Below are positions 20,101 through 28,251 of a stretch of DNA of 64,000 nucleotides, piece by piece (position 1 is the stretch's first letter; each line of letters starts with the position of its first letter). The position numbers were made by a program, and so were the translations under genes. This DNA comes from Symbiodinium natans (lineage: Eukaryota; Sar; Dinophyceae; Suessiales; Symbiodiniaceae), in assembly GCA_905221605.1 (NCBI GenBank), contig CAJNDS010000080.1:1041291-1105290 (forward strand). The letters are read 5' to 3'. A model generated the notes under the pieces. The model made no database searches, was not told the DNA's origin, and saw only the letters and a program-made list of their open reading frames with translations.

Positions 20101-21707
20101 TCCAAACGAGGGGGCTTTCCAATACCTATTGGAACAAAGACCCGAATCCCGGATCCATTAGCACCGTGAGGTCCTACATAGAGTGCCCTCACCAAGCGCT
20201 TTCCGCGGTGCTCTGGGTAGTCCTTCTGAGGCTTCCCAAAGCCCACAACCCCAAACTCACAGCTCTTCACTGGCTGAACTGTCGACCCACGCAGTCTCTC
20301 CAAAGGCGTGCTGTGTTCCTTGGACACATGAAACAAGTTATGCATCCTCACAGAGTACCTCATGGCCTCAACAAACAGATGGCTCCCTAGAGGCAACTTT
20401 TCACCTACACGCTCTTCTAAGCCCAGCCAAACAGACCAGAACGCTTCTTTCACAAGGCAAACATGGCGTTCAACGATGCCCTTCGCTTGAGGTCTGTTTA
20501 TCGCGAACGGGACCCAGTGCATTGACCTCCCCCCGAATGTCCGGTGTTTCGCTGCATTGCGGAAAACACTCTCGAGGAGATTTTCTTGGTCCCCGTGGAC
20601 AACAATGTCCAATCCACTCAATCCCATTTCCGTAAAGGCTTTGCAAACCGATACAGCGGGCACTTCATCCTCAGGTCCTAAGACCACGGTATGTATGTAC
20701 CCCGACACCACATGAACCATGAGAAGGAAACGAACATTCTTTCCGAAAAATCCAAAGTCGACTTGCAACTCTCCGGGTCCGTGGTGGTGTTTCATGTGCT
20801 TCCTACGAGCCGGCACTCTCCCTCTAGCGCTTTGACATGTGTCACAGCAACTAAGATAAGGTTGGTGGCCCTTATTTCGGTGCGCCTTCAGCCGCTCCGA
20901 GGTCAAATAGACCGGAACCTCAGGATCCAGAGCATCGCTCACCACCTCCGGGGAACTCAGGGCACCCGGTTCACCTGAGGGAACATTCTCCACACGGGGT
21001 TTCTTTCGAACATCGGAGGGCCTAGGGGGTTCACTTCCGCTGGGTTTCGCAAGTTCAGCTTCCAACGGATCAGGAATCAACTCTTCCTCCGACTCCGAAT
21101 TCACAACAACCGGGGTCGGCAAACCAGCCAGCATACGCAGGGCCTCAGAACGTGCCACGGCCTTCTTTTGCTCGGACCCCCGCAGGGACCCAAGCCCACA
21201 CAAGGCCCACTTCTTCAAGGCACGCCAACGTTTCATCATTGGCCCTTTTGCTTCCTCGCCCGTAGGCTCAGCTTTCAACTCACAAGCAAGCACGCCACGC
21301 AAAAACAACAGGCGGCGCACAACACTCCAAGACCTACGTGGCACACGTCCTACCAAAGTTACACGCACAAACTTCAGCCTACTCCTACGGCGCACACTCA
21401 AAAGCTTCACGCACCTACGCAGCCAACCTCTGAAAACCAAACCCAGAACCAACCCTAAAGCCAAGGCACTGCTTCCTTTCCATGAAGACCTGGGCACAGA
21501 GGGACAGTGCGCAGACCCATTCGCGGCAGGCAGGCTGCACTCACAGTCACCTACCAAGCACTCAAACGCTCCTACCCTACCTCCTAATGCACACAGCCAG
21601 TCTCCTACTGCAAACAGCAGGGCTTTCAGACCTACTCCTACCAATTTTGTGCATTGCGGCGAAGATCGGAGCAACTCATGCCCGGCTTTTAGGCCCTCAG
21701 GGCCCAT
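17172..21707 (-). CDS. Copia-type Pol polyprotein, 1511 aa, with C-terminal methyltransferase-like domain
   Basis: Uninterrupted minus-strand ORF. I choose ATG 21705-21707, 11 bases after the gag stop; the frame stays open further upstream only over gag. Order: a hydrophobic/basic N-terminus; integrase with an H-H-C-C finger (HRNKGH..SCCDTC, about residue 280), LQVDFGFF (316), VVHGDQ (370) and KGIVERHV (415); RT with RWVLTSKPS (765), LSADVSVAFMQAP and YVDDLIIF (910); RNase H with FVDASW (1094), SSAEAELAALTEAAK (1130), ASDSEAALS (1170) and NPADGLTKS (1219). The integrase-RT-RNase H order is Copia-type. After RNase H comes about 290 more residues with VIEVFCSTDSALC (1292) and HIASPCTAGCSYRF (1360), resembling a Rossmann methyltransferase core. 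I find no D-T/S-G protease motif. All catalytic residues listed are intact. Confidence 0.9.
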   Translation of the reverse strand: MGPEGLKAGHELLRSSPQCTKLVGVGLKALLFAVGDWLCALGGRVGAFECLVGDCECSLPAANGSAHCPSVPRSSWKGSSALALGLVLGLVFRGWLRRCVKLLSVRRRSRLKFVRVTLVGRVPRRSWSVVRRLLFLRGVLACELKAEPTGEEAKGPMMKRWRALKKWALCGLGSLRGSEQKKAVARSEALRMLAGLPTPVVVNSESEEELIPDPLEAELAKPSGSEPPRPSDVRKKPRVENVPSGEPGALSSPEVVSDALDPEVPVYLTSERLKAHRNKGHQPYLSCCDTCQSARGRVPARRKHMKHHHGPGELQVDFGFFGKNVRFLLMVHVVSGYIHTVVLGPEDEVPAVSVCKAFTEMGLSGLDIVVHGDQENLLESVFRNAAKHRTFGGRSMHWVPFAINRPQAKGIVERHVCLVKEAFWSVWLGLEERVGEKLPLGSHLFVEAMRYSVRMHNLFHVSKEHSTPLERLRGSTVQPVKSCEFGVVGFGKPQKDYPEHRGKRLVRALYVGPHGANGSGIRVFVPIGIGKPPRLEIFSSFRAKDPVEFDKAALRDLRGNKEDPERPIKFDVPIDGPSPPLDSPNIPEGSLEFPVERTEPPALEGPEAMEEEGELDGYSPDFSDVPEETGMEVEPPGGVGLEDLDAPMDPGEDDAMEEGLTWLYEHGLRQLFDGPDLRVTTKIRKGDDVKEWFRMKFGGKKIWVHVPDNAVCEVSGKVLPRKHLEEGMRLELSELDAFGVATIIGEAEARKRATRRIHTTRWVLTSKPSATNPERVRARLVVRDYAFGSNPLADGIYSPTTSLEALRGVLAIHAVRGGTLLSADVSVAFMQAPVQGVECIRFPNGMYDEENKPLFAQLHKAMNGLRVGPLSWYLEFTSTLRKQFGFGETADPTVHHRLEKDGALTLVLVYVDDLIIFSQNPPVAKDLYAKLAKIYKMKQTGLLEPGKTGQLEFLGRVIARTTEHGPVFFGLKPGYLKSLGEEFGISGKGVKPVLGNLEREYRKKEAGTPISTEAYERYRRVLGKLMWASLTLPHLSYPVGFLGRYQSDPDSQAEACLRRVVRWVMALPEYLQRFSAEALEYPCCASETRLSGFVDASWNICSVSGAIVKWHGIMIKTFSRKQSVTALSSAEAELAALTEAAKESVYLSLLMETLLYGMPKGETGEFPIHLASDSEAALSISKMTGLLRRVRHLELRHRYLQELVHLERLILSFISGERNPADGLTKSPEELLLEHLLVACGLERVCEEDLQGLVVPEHLRERMEELEEVCEKLEKIPTNLAKYEPVARDLALGSVPLLVIEVFCSTDSALCRACARDRVAYIGITEKEDFLSKSTQMFLGEVLLCLLSRKPPQIYVHIASPCTAGCSYRFKNWHRPKFRHRWREQVKKHVASWKALGRLLEDRCKEILVTQEWPKNCGLWKEESYLKEKKRLGLNFGRVVDRCAFDGVFKRWFFATNREEWSEIFSGKPCDKSHQHVSLASVEETGIYPTKLGRALLRAAKVTLGLVGTPS

Positions 21708-21718
21708 ACCCAAGCATA

Positions 21719-22600
21719 TCAATCCATCTCGGAGCCAGAGTCTCCCACATCCGAATTGTCCATAGGTGGGTTTGGAACCACCATACTCGTCTCTGCCGGC
21801 GGGGTCAAAGGAGAAGCGCTCCCCGGACTTCCAATGCCACCGACCATTGGCTCCATTGGGACCTCGGAACTCACGTCCATAGGGGTCCCAGGAGCACCGA
21901 ATGCCTCCACGGGCGTCATCGGCGTCTCGACCTCCATTGGAACCTCGCCCGCAATCTCCCTCAATGTATCTGGGTGCGGTGTCGATGGAGGAGGTAGAGG
22001 AGGCGGAGGTATAGGCAGGCTTGCTTCCATAGGCGTGCCTGGCGCCCAAGATGGAGGAGGTAGAGGAGGCGGAGTTAGAGGCATGCCTGCTTCCATAGGC
22101 GTGCCTGGTGCCGAAGATGGAGCATAGGAAAAGACGGACGGCGTAAGCGGGGAAGGAGGGCTGAACGGCAAGAAAGCCGGAGGCCCTGGTGGAAAAGCGG
22201 GGCCCGTCGACGATGATGGAGCCACCTCGGCTGTTGCAGCTCTCTTCATGTCGGCATGCAATCGAATCATTGCCTCGGCTTTTGCACGCGCTTGGTTGAG
22301 CAAAGCCCACCCCGAAGGAGGTGGAGCTGGGGCACTTTTGTGAAGAGGCGGTGCCGTGCCACCCGACGCGGATGGTGCAACATCCGGTATTATAGTTGGC
22401 GGTTGAGCAGCCAAAGTCACCCGGCGGTTGCTCTGGACGAGCACGTCCGCCAAAAGCGCTCTCAAGTCGGCAGCCGGCACACGCTCGACCTTGAGCTCGT
22501 TTGGCAGAATGCTTGCTAGCCCTGCCTCGAACAACTGGTATTGAGCAGGATGGCACCGCAACTCTCGAATCGCCTCCAGGTACAGAAGGAATTTCTTCAA
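21719..22600 (-). CDS. Gag-like protein, 5' truncated, Pro-rich
   Basis: Open frame of about 293 codons ending at TGA 21719-21721 (..GDSGSEMD). The apparent start at 22600 is TTG and lies at the head-to-head junction, so the N-terminus is lost. The first 70 residues look folded (AIRELRCHPAQYQLFEAGLA, VPAADLRALLADVLVQSNRR). The rest is Pro-rich with repeated APGTPMEA and PPPLPPPS units. There is no zinc knuckle. Pol lies in the -1 frame and has an ATG 11 bases past this stop, which suggests stop-start or frameshift expression. By position it is the element's gag or gag C-terminus. Confidence 0.6.
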   Translation of the reverse strand: MKKFLLYLEAIRELRCHPAQYQLFEAGLASILPNELKVERVPAADLRALLADVLVQSNRRVTLAAQPPTIIPDVAPSASGGTAPPLHKSAPAPPPSGWALLNQARAKAEAMIRLHADMKRAATAEVAPSSSTGPAFPPGPPAFLPFSPPSPLTPSVFSYAPSSAPGTPMEAGMPLTPPPLPPPSWAPGTPMEASLPIPPPPLPPPSTPHPDTLREIAGEVPMEVETPMTPVEAFGAPGTPMDVSSEVPMEPMVGGIGSPGSASPLTPPAETSMVVPNPPMDNSDVGDSGSEMD

Positions 22601-24006
22601 GGGCCGGTATCAGAGTGACCCAGATAGCCAGGCAGAAGCTTGCTTGAGACGCGTGGTTCGCTGGGTGATGGCTTTGCCTGAGTACCTTCAGCGATTTTCG
22701 GCAGAAGCGTTTGTGTATCCTTGCTGCGCTTCGGAAACAATGCTCTCTGGCTTTGTGGATGCGTCATGGAACATTTGCTCTGTGTCTGGTGCCATTGTGA
22801 AGTGGCATGGCATCATGATCAAAACTTTCTCGCGGAAACAGTCGGTGACCGCGTTGAGTTCGGCGGAGGCCGAATTGGCAGCCCTGACTGAGGCAGCCAA
22901 AGAGTCGGTGTACTTGTCTTTGCTCATGGAAACGCTCCTGTATGGAATGCCCAAAGGAGAAACCGGTGAGTTTCCGATTCACCTGGCTTCTGACTCGGAA
23001 GCCGCTTTGTCGATTAGCAAGATGACGGGGTTGTTACGCCGTGTTCGGCACCTGGAGCTTCGTCATCGCTATCTTCAAGAGCTAGTCCACCTGGAAAGGC
23101 TGATTCTAAGCTTCATCAGTGGAGAACAGAATCCAGCCGATGGACTGACGAAATCTCCCGAGGAGTTGTTGCTTGAGCATTTGCTGGTTGCGTGTGGACT
23201 GGAAAGAGTGTGTGAAGAAGACCTTCAGGGTCTTGTAGTTCCTGAACACCTTCGTGAACGAATGGAAGAACTTGAAGAAGTATGTGAAAAGCTTGAGAAA
23301 ATCCCGACAAACCTGGCGAAGTACGAGCCCGTGGCGAGAGACCTTGCGTTGGGATCTGTTCCTCTGCTTGTGATCGAGGTGTTTTGTTCAACGGACAGTG
23401 CGTTGTGCCGAGCGTGTGCTCGTGACCGAGTAGCGTATATAGGCATAACTGAGAAAGAGGACTTCTTAAGCAAGAGTACTCAGATGTTTCTAGGAGAGGT
23501 CTTGCTGTGTCTGTTGAGTAGGAAACCGCCCCAGATCTATGTCCACATAGCTTCCCCTTGTACCGCTGGATGTAGCTACCGCTTTAAGAATTGGCATCGA
23601 CCGAAGTTTCGACATCGGTGGCGAGAGCAGGTCAAGAAGCATGTTGCCTCTTGGAAAGCTTTAGGAAAACTTCTGGAGGACCGCTGCAAAGAGATCCTGG
23701 TTACCCAGGCATGGCCAAAGAACTGTGGTCTTTGGAAGGAGGAAAGTTATCTGAAAGAAAAGAAGCGCCTTGGTCTGAACTTTGGAAGGGTTGTGGACCG
23801 TTGTGCCTTCGACGGGGTCTTTAAGCGGTGGTTCTTTGCTACAAACCGAGAGGAGTGGAGTGAAATCTTCTCTGGAAAGCCCTGTGACAAAAGTCAAAAG
23901 TCATCAGCATGTTTCACTTGCTAGTGTTATCTATCCGACTAGACTGGGTAGAGCTCTTTTGCGTGCTGCGAAAGTCACGTTAGGTCTTGTAGGAACACCT
24001 TCTTAG
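22601..24006 (+). pseudogene. Second Copia pol copy, 5' truncated, plus strand
   Basis: Begins abruptly at GGGCCGGTATCAGAG, which matches the pol copy at about 18580, and runs through RNase H and the C-terminal domain. It is nearly identical to the minus-strand copy: I noticed only a handful of residue changes (for example EALEYP to EAFVYP, ERNPADG to EQNPADG). Near its end the 7-base AAAAGTC is duplicated (about 23887-23900) and about 12 bases are missing near 23928. The frame therefore stops early at 23924, while the original ending (LGRALLRAAKVTLGLVGTPS) lies in another frame to 24006. The copy continues to 24137, is interrupted by the array, and resumes at 53600. Confidence 0.9.
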
Positions 24007-24124
24007 GTCGGCAGTAGGAGTGCTCGCTTTCGGACTTTGCCTGGGATGAGATGTTTAAGCACTGGAAACACCGAGCTGTGAAGAAGTGCGTGGCTCTGAG
24101 GCATTACAGTCCAAGCGGGGGTGT

Positions 24125-24137
24125 GAAAGTTCCTGTC
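24125..24137 (+). repeat. Left target-site copy of the array, GAAAGTTCCTGTC
   Basis: Part of the Copia 3' flank (GGGGGTGTGAAAGTTCCTGTC). The matching right-hand copy is at 53587-53599. Confidence 0.9.
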
Positions 24138-24323
24138 CTGGAAGGCCTACAACAACAAATCCGAATGAAAACTGTGGTCCTAAGACACGCGGAGCAGCTG
24201 CTTATACGTGGCACCGCGGGGGTCACATAGAGATAGAGGGCTTGCCAGCAAGGGAACTCTGTCTAGAGAGAGCCCTGGCTCAGTGAGGAGCTGAGGGCCT
24301 GGCTGCGCAGATGCAGCGGAATG

Positions 24324-24356
24324 GTTGTTCGGCCTCGCCTCCGCTGAGGGAACAAC
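24324..24356 (+). repeat. GGCCTC..GAGGG hairpin, example with 7-bp outer stem
   Basis: GTTGTTC pairs with GAACAAC, then a 5' GG bulge, CCTC/GAGG, a 3' T bulge, GC/GC and loop CTCC. This is one of many copies; others in this list have different but still paired outer stems. Confidence 0.8.
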
Positions 24357-24956
24357 AGTCAATGCTTCTCTGCAGTATCGGTCCGGGTTAGTAAGAGCGA
24401 GAACGCCGGGACCTCGAGCTGCAGTTTTACCATGAAGCAACCGCGTGAGATGCATTATTGGTCAACTGGTGAGTAAGAGCGAGAAAGCCAGGGTGACGCT
24501 ACTTTGGGGGAGACTGCAAGGCACGGTTAGTAAGTGCGAGAAAGCCGGAGCTGCGGACGAACCTGGAGTAGCATTCTTTCATACCTCACGTGTTTCACTT
24601 TGCGGCCTCGCATGCGTTGAGGGAATGTGCCTCGAACAGAACATCCAGTGCTGAGTGGGGATTGCCAAACTTACGGAGGCTGATGCCACAACAAGTGCCT
24701 CAACAGCAATGCATGCGGAGGGCAAAGTTCGGCCTCGCGAGTGCTGAGGGTTGCAGCTGAGAAAGGGCCTAGCTGAGAACGCAACACCTCAAGCGAGGTA
24801 ATTGGAGACTCTGGAAGCACTGCATGCAGCTTGGACGGCTGATGCTACTGGGCGCAAAGCGGTAAAGCAGCTTGAAGCATAGACTCCGCGGTGCCGGTGT
24901 GTCGGAGCAATTGATAGGTACAACCGCAGCCCAGCAGAGCTCAATCAAACAAAGCA

Positions 24957-24988
24957 ACATTCGGCCTCGACTTGGTCTGAGGGAATGT
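24957..24988 (+). repeat. GGCCTC..GAGGG hairpin, outer stem ACATTC/GAATGT
   Basis: Same architecture as the 24324 copy with a different outer stem and the inner stem GAC/GTC type. Confidence 0.8.
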
Positions 24989-26028
24989 GAGCTATAAAGA
25001 GCAAACTCCAGAATATGGATGAGGGACACTGGCCAGGCATGGAGGCCAGCAAAGGGCAGGAACCAGCATGCACTGGAAAAGCCTCGAGTCCCAATGGCAG
25101 TGAACTTTGTGGAGGATTCGTTGTCACTGCTTTCAGAAATGCCCACAAGGACCAAGCATGCAGCTAAACCGTGGTCGCAGAGTGGGCCTCACTTCGGTTG
25201 AGGGAAATCGACTCCCAAGTGAGAGTATGGAGTTTTGGTGGCAAACAAGAGAGCCAGCCGACTGTCTTTGGAACAATGGCTACGGCTGGATGAGAATGTC
25301 AAGTCTCACAATGGATAGCGGCCTCGTACATAATATCCTCACAGGCAGGGTGGGTTTGACCTGGCTGTCGGCACCTTGCCCGGCCCCCTGTCAGGCGCCT
25401 GTACCGGCCACCTGTTGAAGGTGTGTGGCGTGGGGTCACCGGTGCGTAGCGGCGATTTCGGTCGCTTAGCGTCCTCCAGCCTAAAAAGGGGTTGGGCAGG
25501 TACTTCACCTGTTCCTCCTGCTTGGCTCGTGTTGGAGATGTGTGAATCGAGGGCATGGATCCGTCAAGGTGAGATGACGAGAAAGTGCAGAATGGCCTCA
25601 ATCAATATGGAACGGTCTATGTATGGGGATTGACCACCCCGCCGGTAGAGGGATAGCGGCCTCTGAAAATCGGAGGGCATGGATCACCTCCCGGCAAAAG
25701 CCACAGGAAGTATGCCCTGTGCATGCAAGAGGCAGCCACCGTAACCAGAGTCCATGAAGCCTTGGGCCATGACCTGGTTTGTAGACATGTCCGGCCTCAC
25801 TACGGTTGAGGGGTGGATGGAAGCACTCAGGACATGCAATGAGGCTCGTAGAACGAGCATCTGGGTCTAAAGGAATGACCTCCATTCGGTGAGGGATAGC
25901 GGCCTCCACGAACGAGGGCATGGATCGCCTCCCGAATAGACAACACAGAGAATGTGCAAGCATACAGGCAATTTGCCTTGGCCAAAGTCTTCAAGCCAGG
26001 CAACGACTTGGTCAAAAGGACATTCCGG

Positions 26029-26045
26029 CCTCACTTCGGTTGAGG
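26029..26045 (+). repeat. CCTCA..TGAGG hairpin with cTTCGg loop
   Basis: CCTCAC-TTCG-GTTGAGG. As RNA the loop is a stable cUUCGg tetraloop with one bulged U in the 3' strand. The same form recurs in every D-type unit. Confidence 0.75.
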
Positions 26046-26147
26046 GTAGCGGTACGTCAAAACCGAGGACAAGGAATGAGAGGGGGAACTTACCGGCAGT
26101 TTCACCCCACAGTTTTAGTAAGCTTTTGTTTCACTTGAACCCACAGC

Positions 26148-26194
26148 CCCTTCGGGTGGCTACGCCTCGCAGCGTGCAGACGAAAGTTCCTGTC
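26148..26194 (+). repeat. Shared 3' tail with two hairpins (first copy)
   Basis: AGCCCC-TTCG-GGTGGCT (UUCG loop, one bulged T) followed by ACGC-CTCGCA-GCGT, then GCAGAC and the 13-mer. The tail recurs before nearly every joint (for example 32620, 35540, 37590, 41046, 43900, 46615, 47245, 50090 and 53550). Confidence 0.85.
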
Positions 26195-26514
26195 CAGAGT
26201 GGGGTATCCACCCCTCCCATAATATGGTGAATTTGGGAATCCGTTGGGTTTGCACAAAGTGTGACAGAACACATGCACCGGTCAGCCAGAAGTGCAATAA
26301 AAGCCTGGCGGGTGAGTGCAAATCGCGGACTTCTCAAGGCAAGCTGGCTACCCAAGCGCAAACCCTTGTCAATGGTGGAAGTATGAGCAACGTCCAGTTT
26401 CAGCAGCCTCGCGTTCAGTTTGGTGGGAAACACGCCAAAGCTAAGCCCCAAGCCAGCGCACAGCAGAAGATGTCATTGTTTGTTAGGCCTCGCCAAGCTG
26501 AGGGAACGCAGTAA
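26195..26514 (+). pseudogene. L-type LINE pol, C-terminal end only
   Basis: In-frame end of the pol protein: a possible zinc finger WVCTKCDRTHAPVSQKCNKS, a linker and QQKMSLFVRPRQAEGTQ, stop TAA 26512-26514. The last residues RQAEGTQ are encoded by a GGCCTCGCCAAGCTGAGGG hairpin copy. All upstream domains are missing through 5' truncation at the joint. Confidence 0.75.
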
Positions 26515-26689
26515 TTCCGCAGCCGTTTGGTGCAAGGAGCAGGGTTTTTTCGGCCTCGTAGCTGAGGGTGAGGGCCTCGCAACGGGGACTTGCGATTGGT
26601 GTTTACGGCCTCGCTTTGCTGAGGGAGTGTAATTCGGCCTCGCGGTGCCGCGTGCTTGCGACATCGCCGGACAAGGCGGGCCTGTAGCA

Positions 26690-27916
26690 ATGAGGCAATG
26701 GAAGACGGATGCTACGATGAGAAGACAAGGGTCCCGACTGCCATCCTGGTTAAGGAATCGGCCGGACAAAGGCAAGGGCAAAAGCAAGAACAAGCAGAAG
26801 GATCAGCCCCGTGAACGTTCCCCGCTTCGACAGGCCAGACACCCGGAGCAGCCTTGGGATAGTGAAGAGGAGAGAGCTTCGGAATCTCCGGTGGGTCCGG
26901 TACGCCTACGGGAGAGAGGAGAAGACAGTACGGCCTCGCCTCAAGCTGAGGGTGTCGATGAAGAGCAAGAGGCAAGCCAGCCTCGTACAGTCACGCTGGC
27001 GGAAGGGCCAGGTGCCCACAATATGGCCTCGCAGGAAGCTGAGGGAAAGGAGAAAAAGAAAGCCATGGGGCAAGTCAAGCCTGTGCACCTTTTGGTGCAT
27101 AAATTGCAGAACCAGCAAAGGCCAAGGACAGCGCTCCATTGGCTTGGGGAGGTCCAATTGGTCCGCAACCCAACGACAGGGCAAAGCTTACAGCCTAGGG
27201 TGCTTCCCTTTATAGGTGCGGGGCGCACTCGACGAGGATATGCTCTGGATCGGCTATGGGTCATGAAACTAGCGATGGAACCCCAGAGCTTTGGCAACGA
27301 AGCAGGGTATGGGGAACAATTCCCCACCCTGGTCACCAGGACCCTGTGGGCAGGATGGATTGGAGTCCTTTTCGACGAAGCGGTGGAGGGTTACTGCCAC
27401 CACTACTTCTATGGAAGTATCATCCGCAGGGCAGAGCTGTTCAACACATGGTGGCAGGAACATCGCCATGAAGCCGGGGTCCTCAGACAGTCCCTGTTTT
27501 ACCTGGTGGCTATAACGTCATGGCTGACCATGCAAGGAGTTGCTCTATCGGATATCACGGTGAGCAACGTTGGGCGCGACCCAATGTCAGGATCGCTACC
27601 ACGGGCAATGTTCTTTGACACGGCGGAGTGGACGACGCTGCAGGAGGAGAGATACAAGATATCATGCGGCCTCGTACGCCTCCTGGAGAAATATGATGAG
27701 GAGCTACTGGCAACCATACGTGGATTGGTCAGAACGTACGACGGCAAGGCCAGCGCGCTTTGGATGGCGTGCGTAGGCAATGTCGGGCCATTTGCCCAGC
27801 ACCTGCTAGATGCCGGAATTGCAAAACGAGGATGGGATGGAACCTTACATTCGGTTCCGGCAACAGAGATCCAGAAAATCACGTTGGGCATGCCGTATGA
27901 CGAAGCTGATGAGTGA
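26690..27916 (+). CDS. Kinase-like ORF of the L-type LINE, 408 aa
   Basis: Intact ORF from ATG 26690, two bases after the stop (TAG 26685-26687) of the preceding frame. Residues 1-140 are basic and disordered, with two in-frame hairpin copies (TASPQAEGV and MASQEAEGK). Residues 150-408 resemble a divergent protein-kinase fold: VMKLA (candidate ATP-binding Lys), NEAGYGEQF (candidate helix C Glu), FYLVAITSW, then LSDITVSNVG with the D-x4-N spacing of the catalytic loop, and FFDTAEW in place of DFG. A homologue at 52030-53262 keeps all of these. The usual His of HRD is replaced by Leu. Substrate and activity are unknown; a kinase-derived binding protein is equally possible. Confidence 0.65.
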   Translation: MRQWKTDATMRRQGSRLPSWLRNRPDKGKGKSKNKQKDQPRERSPLRQARHPEQPWDSEEERASESPVGPVRLRERGEDSTASPQAEGVDEEQEASQPRTVTLAEGPGAHNMASQEAEGKEKKKAMGQVKPVHLLVHKLQNQQRPRTALHWLGEVQLVRNPTTGQSLQPRVLPFIGAGRTRRGYALDRLWVMKLAMEPQSFGNEAGYGEQFPTLVTRTLWAGWIGVLFDEAVEGYCHHYFYGSIIRRAELFNTWWQEHRHEAGVLRQSLFYLVAITSWLTMQGVALSDITVSNVGRDPMSGSLPRAMFFDTAEWTTLQEERYKISCGLVRLLEKYDEELLATIRGLVRTYDGKASALWMACVGNVGPFAQHLLDAGIAKRGWDGTLHSVPATEIQKITLGMPYDEADE

Positions 27917-28251
27917 GCAGCGCAGAACAGACAAGAAACATGGATAGTGGTCAGAGAGGCACCAACAAACCGAATCAAAATACCGCCTCGGCGTGCTGCC
28001 TGAGGAGTTTCGGCCTCGACTTCGGTCTGAGGGGTGCAAGAGAGGGAAGTTCGGCCTCGGCATGACCTGAGGGAATTTCGGCCTCGACCACGGTCTGAGG
28101 GAATGGATTTCGGCCTCGACAAATGTCTGAGGAAAGTGAGGGCTAGTACCGGTAGTCTCACTGTGCAGAGTTTGTAGCTTGTATGTTTCACCCACTAACC
28201 TCAGCCCCTTCGGGTGGCTACGCCTCGCAGCGTGCAGACGAAAAATTCACC

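Larger units (their letters stand above)
24138..26194 (+). mobile_element. Unit 1: chimeric C/D retroelement, 5' truncated
   Basis: Starts CTGGAAGGCCTACAACAAC, which in unit 3 occurs 1.4 kb inside the element. C-type sequence runs to about 24798 (..CACCTCAAGCGAGGTA), then D-type sequence (GAGACTCTGGAAGCACTGC..) continues to the shared 3' tail at about 26148-26181. No protein gene recognised; about a dozen GGCCTC..GAGGG hairpins. Confidence 0.75.
26195..28251 (+). mobile_element. Unit 2: L-type LINE, 5' truncated
   Basis: Holds the last 97 codons of pol, a hairpin-rich spacer, the kinase-like ORF, another hairpin cluster (about 27990-28140) and the 3' tail. Compared with unit 13 it lacks about 300 bp between pol and the kinase-like ORF. 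Confidence 0.8.

Noticed and set aside
21720..22556. Using the longer pol frame starting near 22556
   Set aside because: The codon there is GTG, and this part overlaps gag, whose frame has a better protein composition; the ATG at 21707 right after the gag stop fits better.
26148..26194. The CCCCTTCGGG tail as a fragment of rRNA or tRNA
   Set aside because: The only resemblance is a UUCG-closed hairpin; no further rRNA or tRNA signature is visible and it recurs only at element ends.
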